Of a DNA stretch of 28,056 bases, positions 1-7,238 are shown piece after piece. Every line of letters begins with the position of its first letter. Position 1 is the first letter of the stretch. The position numbers were made by a program, and so were the translations under genes. The notes beneath the pieces were generated by a model. That model was not told the origin of the DNA and did not search any database. It saw nothing but the letters and a program-made list of their open reading frames with translations. The stretch covers positions 1 through 28,056 of the forward strand of contig CAIKBP010000104.1 in NCBI GenBank assembly GCA_903825695.1. Reading direction: 5' to 3'. This stretch comes from an uncultured Verrucomicrobiota bacterium (lineage in GTDB: Bacteria; Verrucomicrobiota; Verrucomicrobiia; Palsa-1439).

Positions 1-729
1 AAACTATCGGGACTGATCGGTCTGATTCTGTACATTCTCATCCTAATCCCCGTGATCATTGCCGGGCTGAATGCACTGAAACTGGATGCCGTGACGCAGC
101 CGGCCAGCGCCATGTTGGGCAAGATTCTTGGCGCACTGCCATTGCTGTTCGGTGCGGCATTGGTGGTGGTGATCTCCTACGTCGTGGCCCGCATCGTGGC
201 GACGCTGGTGACCCACGTCTTGGAGGGCATAGGCTTTAATAGTGTCCTCATCAACCTCGGAATCACCAAGAAACCGGCGCAAGGCGCAAAAACTCCGGCA
301 GCGATCGTGGGCATACTGGTGTTGGTCACCATAATGATCATGGCCAGTATTGAAGCCGCCCGCATGTTGAAGTTTGACATAGTGGCGGACCTGCTGGCGA
401 GGCTGCTGGTTTTCGGCGGTCATATCTTGATGGGCTTGATCATCCTCGGCATTGGTATGTTCCTTGCCAACATCGTGGGTAAGTCCGTGCAGGAAAGCGG
501 CCGTCCCAATGCGTCTCTGCTTGCTACGGTCGCGCGCGTCGTCATCCTTGTGTTGGCAGGCGCGATGGCGTTGCGGCAAATGGACATCGCAAACGAGATC
601 GTCAATCTCGCGTTTGGCCTGCTGCTCGGGGCCGTGGCCGTGGCCGTTGCGATCGCGTTCGGTTTGGGTGGACGCGAAAGCGCCGCAAAACTGATCGAGG
701 AATGGCGGGCATCAGCCAAGGGCAAGTAG
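1..729 (+). CDS. Small mechanosensitive-channel-type membrane protein (TM-helix family), 5'-truncated
   Basis: The frame is open from base 1, so the gene begins before the window; 242 residues are visible and the stop is TAG at 727-729. The GTG at 52 is only an internal in-frame codon. The visible protein is almost entirely hydrophobic, with about six membrane segments, near visible residues 1-25, 43-66, 99-120, 132-160, 172-190 and 200-218. It ends in a glycine-rich helix (AFGLGGRESAAKLIEEW). That ending, and the repeated hydrophobic-helix layout with no large cytoplasmic domain, are typical of the 'conserved TM helix' (PF05552, CmpX-like) relatives of MscS channels. The inferred role is an inner-membrane osmotic or mechanical-stress channel. 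The gene is convergent with the next gene and is followed by a strong hairpin terminator. The family call is from pattern recognition and the substrate is unknown. Confidence 0.72.
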   Translation, partial: KLSGLIGLILYILILIPVIIAGLNALKLDAVTQPASAMLGKILGALPLLFGAALVVVISYVVARIVATLVTHVLEGIGFNSVLINLGITKKPAQGAKTPAAIVGILVLVTIMIMASIEAARMLKFDIVADLLARLLVFGGHILMGLIILGIGMFLANIVGKSVQESGRPNASLLATVARVVILVLAGAMALRQMDIANEIVNLAFGLLLGAVAVAVAIAFGLGGRESAAKLIEEWRASAKGK

Positions 730-750
730 TAAATCTTAGTCCAGAATTGC

Positions 751-778
751 ATCGGGGCGGTCAGACGACCGCCCCGAT
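751..778 (+). terminator. Rho-independent terminator-like hairpin
   Basis: A perfect 12-bp GC-rich stem (751-762 with 767-778) has a 4-nt loop (AGAC) and is followed by a short T-rich run (TTGCTTTTAG). It begins 21 bases after the stop of the mechanosensitive-type gene. The opposite strand has no T-run after the stem, so it probably serves the plus-strand gene. Confidence 0.8.
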
Positions 779-904
779 TGCTTTTAGTACTAAACCGTTT
801 CTTGAGACACGAAGAGGTTTCGCAGGAAAGGCGATTCGAACCGGCCACCAGCAATTTTTGTCACGACTACGGAGTTGACCCTGTCTATCCCACGAGTGAA
901 TTTG

Positions 905-1264
905 TTAGGACTTAAAGACATGATGGGCGCACCAAACAAGCATCCAGATCAGACCGAGGCTAGCCAGAACTCCAGCTATCGTCGCGCCCACTTTCCTTCC
1001 ACCCGGTGCGTCAGCCTTTATTCTGCCCGGTGCTCCGCTCGGTTGGGCTGTCCGATGCGCCGATTGAGGCGTCCATTTTCCGCGGAGATCATATTGACAG
1101 TGAGGACAAATCATACTGCCATCACCGAATTCATTTCCGCATTCCGGGCACGTAACTGCCGCCGGCAGGTTTGCGGAGGGTGGCGACTTCAAACCAATAC
1201 GCGAATGAACAACCTGTGGCTGAACAACACGAAATGCCGAATCAGTCACGCTCTCGATAATCAT
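905..1264 (-). CDS. Zinc-ribbon plus single transmembrane helix miniprotein (copy A)
   Basis: This is a 119-residue protein with no assigned function. It has a variable N-terminal arm of about 35 residues. A four-cysteine zinc ribbon follows near residues 39-59 (CPECGNEFG then ICPHCQYDL). Next are a conserved DLRGKW motif, a basic/proline-rich linker, and one C-terminal membrane helix (about residues 93-112) ending in WCAHHVFKS. The likely topology is a cytoplasmic zinc ribbon anchored to the inner membrane. An SD (AGGAG) stands 6 bases before the ATG at 1264. The neighbouring gene at 1544-1888 is clearly a paralogue: the ribbon, DLRGKW, the helix and even the last codons match. Zinc binding is inferred from the cysteines, and the partner or signal is unknown. 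Confidence 0.75.
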   Translation of the reverse strand: MIIESVTDSAFRVVQPQVVHSRIGLKSPPSANLPAAVTCPECGNEFGDGSMICPHCQYDLRGKWTPQSAHRTAQPSGAPGRIKADAPGGRKVGATIAGVLASLGLIWMLVWCAHHVFKS

Positions 1265-1289
1265 AGGGATTCTCCTCTTGTTGCGCCCA

Positions 1290-1320
1290 CATTAAAGCAG
1301 TTGTCATGCCGGCTTTAATG
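1290..1320 (-). promoter_or_regulatory. Inverted repeat upstream of zinc-ribbon gene A
   Basis: There is a perfect 9-bp inverted repeat (CATTAAAGC and GCTTTAATG) with a 13-base spacer, starting 25 bases upstream of the copy A start codon. It could be an operator dyad or a hairpin in the 5' leader. No T-run follows it, so it is not a normal terminator. The element is seen directly; its function is inferred. Confidence 0.4.
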
Positions 1321-1438
1321 GCCGCAAAGAAAATCTCCTGCCGATGCTCCCAGACCGCTAAAAACCATGAACACATGCGATTTTTCGGTAACCGGTTCGC
1401 AAAAAAAAGAGATAGGCTCGCATTTTTAACTAATTTGT

Positions 1439-1452
1439 TCCCCGGTAGGGCT
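1439..1452 (-). repeat. Short partial copy of the tRNA-Asn 3' end
   Basis: The 14 bases match the T-arm/acceptor end of the tRNA-Asn gene at 2805-2819, in the same orientation, with one missing G (14 of 15 positions). No other tRNA part is visible here. It may be a recombination remnant or chance. Confidence 0.3.
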
Positions 1453-1543
1453 GCAATTTAATGACGTTGCCCGGCTTGCGGTGGGTAAATATCTGCCAGT
1501 TGGCGGATGACCTACCGCGGCTTTTGCGAATTGCCGCTGTCGG

Positions 1544-1888
1544 TTAGGACCTAAAGATGTGATGGACGCACCAAACGAGCAACCAAACCAGACCAAGGAA
1601 TAGCGGGACTCCAACCATTATCGCCATCCACACTTTCCTTTTATCCGTTAGGACAGTCTTTATTGTACCCGGCAGGGTTACCCGCTGTGACTCATGTCCG
1701 GGGTTGAGGTTCCACTTCCCCCGAAGATCGTATCCGCAGTGAGGACAAATCATCTCAAACTGACCAAATTCGGTTTTACATGCTGGACACTTAATCGCCA
1801 CCGGCTGGTTTTTGGGCAGTACTCGCTTTAGACCGATATGCTGATGAACCCTTTGAATTACAGAACCGATTGGGCTCTTAATGATCAT
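1544..1888 (-). CDS. Zinc-ribbon plus single transmembrane helix miniprotein (copy B)
   Basis: This 114-residue protein is a paralogue of the 905-1264 gene, which lies downstream on the same strand. It carries the same order of parts: a four-cysteine ribbon near residues 34-54 (CPACKTEFG, MICPHCGYDL), DLRGKW, a basic linker, and a C-terminal membrane helix ending in WCVHHIFRS. Identity is concentrated in the ribbon, the DLRGKW motif and the tail; the first 30 residues and the linker have diverged. An SD-like AGGAAGAGG precedes the ATG at 1888. A good promoter lies about 75 bases upstream, and a leader hairpin partly overlaps the SD. The function is unknown; membrane anchoring and zinc binding are inferred from sequence. 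Confidence 0.77.
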   Translation of the reverse strand: MIIKSPIGSVIQRVHQHIGLKRVLPKNQPVAIKCPACKTEFGQFEMICPHCGYDLRGKWNLNPGHESQRVTLPGTIKTVLTDKRKVWMAIMVGVPLFLGLVWLLVWCVHHIFRS

Positions 1889-1902
1889 CGCATTCGCCTC
1901 TT

Positions 1903-1924
1903 CCTACAGCAGCATCGCTGTAGG
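1903..1924 (-). promoter_or_regulatory. Leader hairpin next to the ribosome site of zinc-ribbon gene B
   Basis: A perfect 8-bp stem (CCTACAGC with GCTGTAGG) and 6-base loop end where the purine-rich SD of the 1544-1888 gene begins, so the AGG of the stem could be hidden in the folded leader. It lies between the predicted transcription start (about 1956) and the ATG. A role in translation control is inferred. Confidence 0.4.
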
Positions 1925-1962
1925 TTCTGGTCGGAGCGAAACAACTCGCTGAAACCGGCATC

Positions 1963-1991
1963 AGTATACGCCTCATTCGAGAATAACCCAA
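1963..1991 (-). promoter_or_regulatory. Sigma70-type promoter for zinc-ribbon gene B
   Basis: On the minus strand TTGGGT (1991-1986), a 17-base spacer and TATACT (1968-1963) form a good housekeeping promoter. It predicts a leader of about 65 bases before the ATG at 1888, which contains the 1903-1924 hairpin. It lies in the 201-base gap between the membrane-protein gene and this gene. Confidence 0.55.
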
Positions 1992-2089
1992 CTGTTTCGC
2001 AAAGCATTTTTTCAGCCTGCGCTCTCGAAACCGGGTATGTCTAAAACGGCGCTGATTGTGGCGTCTCTGTGTGAATCGCCACCCATCAA

Positions 2090-2779
2090 CTATCCAGAAA
2101 CGTGTTCCGGTAAGAAAACAACTGAACAGACCAAAAACAGAGATACTGCCACCGACCCGGTCCACTCCCAGAATCCCAGGTGCAAAACGCGAGTCCGCAT
2201 TACCAGCCCCAACACCACGGCAAGAACCGCCGGTAGTGTTGCCATGCTCCATAAGACGAGGAGTGCACGTCGGTAAAGTTTCTTTCCAGTCGCCCGACCG
2301 AAATATCCTCTCACTGCACACCCATCGAAAACAATCATCCCCACCCCGATGCCAAGCGCGGCAGCGCGCGCAAGCATTGAATGAAGCCGTGGGACACTCG
2401 ACCTTCCATGCAAAGTGTGTGACACAATCAGACCGGCTAGGATCAGGCAAATGATGCCTCCCGCAAATGCAATGGTTCCAGCGTTCGCAGCTACTGGAGA
2501 AGTAATGCGCAATCGTCGGTTGATGTAACCGGCAAAAGGAATCATCAGCAACCCGGTGACAGCGATACCGATGGACGCAAAGAAATGGAACTCAGGATTG
2601 TTTCGGGGATACAGCAACGTTGAGATGGACGCGTCGCACCAGTTGTAAGTCCCCGGCAACAACAAAACAGAAAACCCAAGCGATCCGAAGTAAAACACGA
2701 ACATCAGCGGGACCAACACGAACAACAAAGTCCTTTTTGTGAGATTGCCGGAAATGAAATTGGACAGTTTCGCAAGCAT
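2090..2779 (-). CDS. Multi-pass integral membrane protein, function unknown
   Basis: The 229-residue hydrophobic protein has about six predicted membrane segments (near residues 17-42, 65-84, 98-120, 134-155, 170-192 and 203-222). A short loop between the first two holds a WCDASISTLLYP motif. The topology recalls the DUF998/Frag1-like group of small membrane proteins, but I do not recognise a diagnostic signature and give no function. The ATG at 2779 has no visible SD. The tRNA-Asn gene ends only 21 bases upstream with a T-run that should terminate it, so the promoter of this gene is not obvious. No partner gene in the neighbourhood explains its job. Confidence 0.6.
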   Translation of the reverse strand: MLAKLSNFISGNLTKRTLLFVLVPLMFVFYFGSLGFSVLLLPGTYNWCDASISTLLYPRNNPEFHFFASIGIAVTGLLMIPFAGYINRRLRITSPVAANAGTIAFAGGIICLILAGLIVSHTLHGRSSVPRLHSMLARAAALGIGVGMIVFDGCAVRGYFGRATGKKLYRRALLVLWSMATLPAVLAVVLGLVMRTRVLHLGFWEWTGSVAVSLFLVCSVVFLPEHVSG

Positions 2780-2800
2780 CGTGTGACGGTTTGAAAAAAT

Positions 2801-2875
2801 TGGCTCCCCGGGTAGGGCTCGAACCTACAACCTAGTGATTAACAGTCACTCGCTCCACCATTGAGCTACCGGGGA
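2801..2875 (-). tRNA. tRNA-Asn (anticodon GTT), CCA encoded
   Basis: Read on the minus strand, the acceptor TCCCCGG pairs with CCGGGGA, followed by discriminator G and an encoded CCA (2803-2801). The D arm, the anticodon stem AGTGA/TCACT with loop CTGTTAA (anticodon GTT at 2843-2841) and the T arm GTAGG-TTCGAGC-CCTAC are all intact. A run of six T follows the CCA and probably terminates transcription. The gene sits between the HAD gene and a membrane-protein gene. Confidence 0.95.
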
Positions 2876-2893
2876 ACTGCAAATTGTTGCCCG

Positions 2894-2924
2894 ATTATAT
2901 ATCGGCAATGCCGAGTTTCGTCAA
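2894..2924 (-). promoter_or_regulatory. Promoter for tRNA-Asn inside the end of the HAD gene
   Basis: On the minus strand TTGACG (2924-2919) is followed after 17 bases by TATATA (2901-2896), or after 19 bases by TATAAT (2899-2894). The predicted start is about 10 bases before the tRNA 5' end. The element overlaps the last codons and the stop of the HAD gene. Confidence 0.55.
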
Positions 2925-3521
2925 CTCCAGCCGCACTTGATCGGGGTTCTGATAGTGGATTCCATGCAGACCCGCCGCCCGCGCAGCCTCGACGTTGGTA
3001 GGGATGTCGTCAATGAACACAGCGCACTCGGCCAGCAACTTGAATCGTTGAACCGTCAGTTCGTAAATCCGCGGGTCGGGTTTCAGCAGTCCAACCTCAT
3101 AGGACAACATCAGCCCCTCGACCTCGCGCACGATGGGGAACTTGCCAAGGACGTAATCCATGTGGATGGCGTTAGTGTTCGACAAAATCAGGCGGGTCAC
3201 CCGGCCTTTGAGCCTGTGCGCAAGTGCGATCATCGGCTCGATCGGCGTGAAAACATCCGACCAGATGCGCGCGAACTCGGCAAAATCGCCCTTGAACCCG
3301 GTGTCGCGACGGACGATCTCGTAGAACTGTTGTGGCGACAATTGACCAAGCGCCAACTGGTTCGTGAATGGCGTGAGCATCACGTAACTTTCCAAGTCGC
3401 TCCGGGTCTTGCCCGAGCGCGCAGCCATCCGGTCTAACGCGCGCATTTCATCCACTGCGATCAGCACATTGCCAAGATCGAAGATGACCGCTTTGATCAC
3501 CGGCTGCGGTGTCGGCGTCAT
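2895..3521 (-). CDS. HAD-superfamily hydrolase, YihX-like
   Basis: This 208-residue protein has the four HAD motifs. Motif I is FDLGNVL with nucleophile D15, motif II is LILSNTN (S114), motif III is the lysine in LLKPDP (K147), and motif IV is IDDIP (D171, D172). Motif I has Gly where many phosphatases have the second Asp. That DLGNV form is typical of the YihX / epoxide-hydrolase-N-terminal-like branch, whose E. coli member removes phosphate from glucose-1-phosphate. A helical cap lies between motifs I and II. The ATG overlaps the mtnA stop by 4 bases (ATGA), so the two genes are translationally coupled. A role in methylthioribose or another sugar-phosphate pathway is inferred from that, and the substrate is unknown. 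The tRNA-Asn promoter overlaps its end. Confidence 0.85.
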   Translation of the reverse strand: MTPTPQPVIKAVIFDLGNVLIAVDEMRALDRMAARSGKTRSDLESYVMLTPFTNQLALGQLSPQQFYEIVRRDTGFKGDFAEFARIWSDVFTPIEPMIALAHRLKGRVTRLILSNTNAIHMDYVLGKFPIVREVEGLMLSYEVGLLKPDPRIYELTVQRFKLLAECAVFIDDIPTNVEAARAAGLHGIHYQNPDQVRLELTKLGIADI

Positions 3522-4555
3522 CGCAGACTCCGCAACTTGCCGGACTTCACTATCCCCTTCTCCGTGATGATGCCGGTGATGAATTTGGCAGGCGTCACGT
3601 CAAACCCGGGATTTGCGGCGTGCGCGCCGGGCGGTGTGAGGCGAATGCACTCGATACGATTCCGCGCGTTCACGCCGCTGATGAATCGCACCTCATCCTC
3701 GTCTCGTTCTTCAATGGGAATGTCCGCGCCCGTCTGGCATTTCCAGTCAATCGTCGAAGTCGGCGCGGCCACGTAGAATGGAATCCCGTTTTCGCGGGCG
3801 AGCACAGCCTTCTGGTACGTGCCGATCTTGTTCGCGGTGTCGCCATTGGCCGCGATCCGGTCGGCCCCGACGATGCACAAATCCACCTCACCGTGTTGCA
3901 TGTAGAAGCCGCCGGCGTTGTCGGCGATGATTTTGTGCGGCACGCCCTCGTTCAATAGTTCCCAGCTTGTCAGATTCGCGCCTTGATTGCGCGGCCGGGT
4001 CTCGTCCACCCACACGAACACCTTGCGACCTTTGCGGTGGGCCAAATAAATCGGCGCAGTCGCGCTGCCCCAGTCCACCAACGCCAGCCAGCCCGCATTG
4101 CAATGCGTTAACACGCGCGAGCCGCTCCGAATCAACGGCAACCCGACCTCGCCAATGCGCCGCGCCCGCACGACGTACTCGTCGGCAATGCGTTCTGCTT
4201 CCGCAACGGCCGCGCCGCGATCCTTTTCCATAGCGACAGCACGGACGCGATCAACCGCGTGTTTCAGATCCACAGCGGTAGGACGCGTGCGCAGCAAGCG
4301 TTGGCAGGCTTGCTCCACGTACGTGTCGAATCCGCGTGCCGGCGCTTCGAACACGGCCTGCGCCATGCCGTAACCCGCCGTCGCGCCGATTGTGCCGGCG
4401 CCGCGAACGATCATGGCCGCTATGACACGCGCGGTTTCACGATGATTTCCAAGGCGGAGTAACTTGAACCGGTGCGGCAGCAGCGTCTGGTCGATGACCA
4501 TGACATCGCGACGTTCCATCCATACTGCGCGATAATCTTTGCCGTGAACTTTCAT
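3518..4555 (-). CDS. mtnA: S-methyl-5-thioribose-1-phosphate isomerase
   Basis: MtnA converts 5-methylthioribose-1-phosphate to the ribulose form in the methionine salvage pathway. The related use on 5-deoxyribose-1-phosphate is also known. The 345-residue product has the usual family length and start (MKVHGKDYRAVW). It carries the eIF2B-like fold motifs RGAGTIG (51-57), HCNAG with catalytic Cys152, ETRPRNQGANLT (185-196), GADRI with catalytic Asp232, and NKIGTY (242-247). The RGAGT motif differs slightly from the more common RGAPA. It follows recR by 33 bases and overlaps the HAD gene by 4 bases. No other methionine-salvage gene (mtnB, mtnC, mtnD, mtnK) is visible, so the full pathway cannot be judged from this window. 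Confidence 0.94.
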   Translation of the reverse strand: MKVHGKDYRAVWMERRDVMVIDQTLLPHRFKLLRLGNHRETARVIAAMIVRGAGTIGATAGYGMAQAVFEAPARGFDTYVEQACQRLLRTRPTAVDLKHAVDRVRAVAMEKDRGAAVAEAERIADEYVVRARRIGEVGLPLIRSGSRVLTHCNAGWLALVDWGSATAPIYLAHRKGRKVFVWVDETRPRNQGANLTSWELLNEGVPHKIIADNAGGFYMQHGEVDLCIVGADRIAANGDTANKIGTYQKAVLARENGIPFYVAAPTSTIDWKCQTGADIPIEERDEDEVRFISGVNARNRIECIRLTPPGAHAANPGFDVTPAKFITGIITEKGIVKSGKLRSLR

Positions 4556-4588
4556 TACCGGAAACCCAGGATTTCTTCCGTCTCAGCG

Positions 4589-5185
4589 CTAGAGCTTTCG
4601 GCGTCCTTCCAACGCGCGAGACAACGTGACTTCGTCGGCCGACTCCAACGAACTGCCGGCGGGCAAGCCGAGTCCGATACGACTCACCGGCGCGCCGAGT
4701 GGTTTGAGTTGCTCGGCGAGATAGTGTGCCGTGGCTTCGCTCTCCACGTCCGCGCCGAGCGCGAGTATAATCTCACTCGGTTTTTCGCGTCGGACCCGCT
4801 CCAGCAACGCGCCGATTCGCAGTTTTTCCGGGCCGACCTCATTCAGCGGAGAAATCCGGCCCATCAATGCGTGATACACGCCCTGAAATGCCCCGGTCCG
4901 TTCGAGCGTGAGGATGTCGTTCGGTCCTTCGACTACGCACAGAACGCGCTGGTCCCGGCGCGAGCCGGCGCAGATCTCGCACGGGTCTTGTTCGGTGTAG
5001 CCGCCGCAACGAGAGCAATTGCGGATTCTCGATTTCGCATCGCGAATCGCCTGCGCCAACTGATTGTTGGCGTCATCGTCCGCTTTTAACAGGTGCAACG
5101 CAATGCGCTCCGCCCCTCGTTTACCGATCCCGGGCAGCCGCGATAATTGCGCAATCAAATTCTGAACTGGCCGGGGATAATCCAT
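4589..5185 (-). CDS. recR: Recombination mediator protein RecR
   Basis: RecR works with RecO (and RecF) to load RecA on gapped DNA during recombinational repair. The 198-residue protein has the standard length. The N-terminal helix-hairpin-helix (LPGIGKRGAERIA, about 17-29) is followed by a four-cysteine zinc finger (C57, C60, C69, C72) and a Toprim domain starting near residue 80 (VVEGPND, E86), then the MGRISPL..GPE segment. The Toprim region reads ADVESEATAHYL where many RecR proteins have PTVEGE-ATA, a modest variation. It lies 20 bases after ybaB, in the conserved dnaX-ybaB-recR order, and is probably co-transcribed with them. Confidence 0.96.
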   Translation of the reverse strand: MDYPRPVQNLIAQLSRLPGIGKRGAERIALHLLKADDDANNQLAQAIRDAKSRIRNCSRCGGYTEQDPCEICAGSRRDQRVLCVVEGPNDILTLERTGAFQGVYHALMGRISPLNEVGPEKLRIGALLERVRREKPSEIILALGADVESEATAHYLAEQLKPLGAPVSRIGLGLPAGSSLESADEVTLSRALEGRRKL

Positions 5186-5205
5186 ATCGAGATCACCGAC
5201 GTCTT

Positions 5206-5520
5206 TTACATCCCAAAGCCGGGGATGTTAATGCCGGACGTGAGTTTGCCCATCTCGTCCTCCTGCGTCTTCTTGGCAACTTCCAGGGCATTACTGACGG
5301 CGCCGAGCACGAGATCCTCAAGCATCTCCACGTCTTTCGGATCAACGACTTTCGGATCTATCTTGATCGAGACGATCTTGCCGTCGCAATGCGCAACGGC
5401 CTTGACCGCGCCGCCTCCGGCGGTGCCTTCGACCTCGCGCTTGGCCAATTCCTCCTGAACGCGCTGCATGTCCTCCTGCACCTTCTGCGCCTGCTTCAAC
5501 AGCTTACCAAGTCCCGCCAT
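5206..5520 (-). CDS. ybaB: YbaB/EbfC-family nucleoid-associated protein
   Basis: This small (104-residue) dimeric DNA-binding protein belongs to a family known to bind DNA in a 'tweezer' shape. It has the characteristic MAGLGKLLKQAQKVQ start, a charged helical N-terminus, the GGGAVKAV beta segment, the KIDPKVVDPKDVEMLEDLV core and the glycine-rich GINIPGFGM end. Its position between dnaX and recR, 9 bases after the dnaX stop, is the classic arrangement, which supports a shared transcript and a link to replication and repair. Confidence 0.95.
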   Translation of the reverse strand: MAGLGKLLKQAQKVQEDMQRVQEELAKREVEGTAGGGAVKAVAHCDGKIVSIKIDPKVVDPKDVEMLEDLVLGAVSNALEVAKKTQEDEMGKLTSGINIPGFGM

Positions 5521-5529
5521 TGTATGTTC

Positions 5530-7230
5530 TCACTTCCTGACTTCGACGATTGTTCCCTTGAAAATCTCCAGCGCCTTCTTGATCAGCGGATCGTTGTGGA
5601 ACTCGCCGAGGTTTTTGTCCGACCCCGCAGTCGCGTGGCCGTTGGCCGCCGGTTTGGGTGGCGCGTCAGCAGTCCCCCTACCCGCTTTCGGTGCCGACGG
5701 TTCCGCTGCGCCGTCTGCAACTTCAAACCTCAGCGAGATGTTCATTCGCAGTTTCTCACTCAATCTGCTTTGGAGCAGCTCCCGATTGCGCCCGGTGTCC
5801 ACGAACTCGCGATAGTCCGCAAACTCTGGATCGAATCCAATCACGACCACGTCGCCTTTCATCTGCAACGGTCTGGCGCCGATCAGATATGTCTTCGCCA
5901 GCGGCGTGACCTTACCGAGATGTTCCACGGCATAGTTCCAAGCATCGTCCAAAGAAGCCGCGGGAATAGCGGGGGTCGTGGTGGCGGGATTCCCACCCAA
6001 ATGTCTTTGATCTGTGTGGTTCGCGGCGGGCGCGGGTCCGGAAGGGTCGCTGCCGCCAAGCCCACCTTTCAACTCGTTGAGTTTCTTCAGCAAGGCGTCG
6101 AGGCTGACCGCTTCGCGCGCCTTAATGGCTTTGACCACCGCAATCTCGAACAGAATCCGTTTCGAAAGCGCATACCGCAGTTTACCTTCCGCCGCAGCCA
6201 GCGCATCGATGACCCGCAGCACGGCATCGGAGTCGATTCGTTGTGCCTGCGCCTTGAGCAAATCCAGTTCGGTTTCGGGCAATTCGCCCCATACCTCTGT
6301 AGACTCATCTTGTTTTGAATCTTTCGGGGTGAGCGTGATGACGAGCAGGTTGCGGAAATGGTCGAGCAGTTCGGCCAGCAGCCGCTGCAAATCTTTGCCG
6401 GCCTCGTCAAGTTCCTTGAGTACTTTGAGCGCTGTATTCGTTTCGCCGTCGATGATCGCGTCGGTCAGTGTCGCAAGTTGCTTGTGGGCGACGAGGCCAA
6501 ACACGGCGAGCACGTCCTTTTCGGCAATATCATCGCCGCAAAACGCGATGAGCTGGTCAAGCGCGCTTTCCGCATCGCGGAGTCCGCCTTCGGCGCCGCG
6601 AGCGATGGCAAACAACGCCGCGGCATCAATCTTCACCTTCTCGTCCCTGGCCATATCCTTGAGGCGCTTGACAATCAGGCTCGCCGGGATCCTGCGCAGA
6701 TCAAATCGTTGACAGCGCGAAAGGATTGTCGCCAACACCTTTTGAGGTTCGGTGGTGGCGAACAGGAACTTCATGTGCGACGGTGGTTCCTCCAGCGTCT
6801 TCAGGAGGGCGTTGAATGCCTCCTTGGTGAGCATGTGGACTTCGTCGATGATGTAGATTTTGAATTTGCCGCGCGCGGGGGCGTAGCGCACCGTGTCGCG
6901 CAATTCGCGCACCTGTTCGACGCCGTTGTTACTTGCGCCATCGATTTCCAGCACGTCGAGGGACCGGCCTTCGGCGATTTCACGACAGTTGTCGCATTTG
7001 TCGCAGGGTTTGACGGTCGGGCCTTTCACGCAGTTCATCGCCTTGGCGAAGATGCGTGCGATGGATGTCTTGCCGGTGCCGCGTGGGCCGACGAACAGGT
7101 AGGCGTGGGCAAGCCGGTCTTGTTCAACGGCATTCTTCAGCGTGGTGGTGACATGCTCCTGTCCCACCACTTCATCGAATTGCTGTGGCCGCCATTTGCG
7201 GGCTAGAACTTGATATTGCTGCTGTGCCAT
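5530..7230 (-). CDS. dnaX: DNA polymerase III subunit gamma/tau
   Basis: DnaX is the clamp-loader ATPase that loads the sliding clamp and links the polymerase cores. The 566-residue protein starts MAQQQYQVLARKWRPQQF. It carries Walker A GPRGTGKT (48-55), a zinc module (C67, C76, C79, C82), Walker B IIDEVH (127-132), sensor ATTEP (158-162) and the SRC motif (171-173), then the collar domain. The C-terminal part is less conserved and contains a Pro/Ala-rich stretch. I saw no A6/A7-type slippery site like the one used in E. coli to make gamma, so only one product is predicted. No SD is visible before the ATG; a small hairpin (7235-7250) lies directly upstream. The SRP RNA lies upstream on the same strand, as in Bacillus. 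Confidence 0.96.
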   Translation of the reverse strand: MAQQQYQVLARKWRPQQFDEVVGQEHVTTTLKNAVEQDRLAHAYLFVGPRGTGKTSIARIFAKAMNCVKGPTVKPCDKCDNCREIAEGRSLDVLEIDGASNNGVEQVRELRDTVRYAPARGKFKIYIIDEVHMLTKEAFNALLKTLEEPPSHMKFLFATTEPQKVLATILSRCQRFDLRRIPASLIVKRLKDMARDEKVKIDAAALFAIARGAEGGLRDAESALDQLIAFCGDDIAEKDVLAVFGLVAHKQLATLTDAIIDGETNTALKVLKELDEAGKDLQRLLAELLDHFRNLLVITLTPKDSKQDESTEVWGELPETELDLLKAQAQRIDSDAVLRVIDALAAAEGKLRYALSKRILFEIAVVKAIKAREAVSLDALLKKLNELKGGLGGSDPSGPAPAANHTDQRHLGGNPATTTPAIPAASLDDAWNYAVEHLGKVTPLAKTYLIGARPLQMKGDVVVIGFDPEFADYREFVDTGRNRELLQSRLSEKLRMNISLRFEVADGAAEPSAPKAGRGTADAPPKPAANGHATAGSDKNLGEFHNDPLIKKALEIFKGTIVEVRK

Positions 7231-7238
7231 AAGTCAGT

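Noticed and set aside
808..855. tRNA-like 3' end (GATTCGAACC ... GGCCACCA followed by TTTTT)
   Set aside because: The T-stem halves do not pair, and no acceptor, D or anticodon arm is present upstream; probably chance.
5530..7230. Programmed frameshift site in dnaX to make a short gamma subunit
   Set aside because: The longest A-run on the coding strand I found is five A near the C-terminal end, with no A6/A7 heptamer; no stimulatory structure was recognised.
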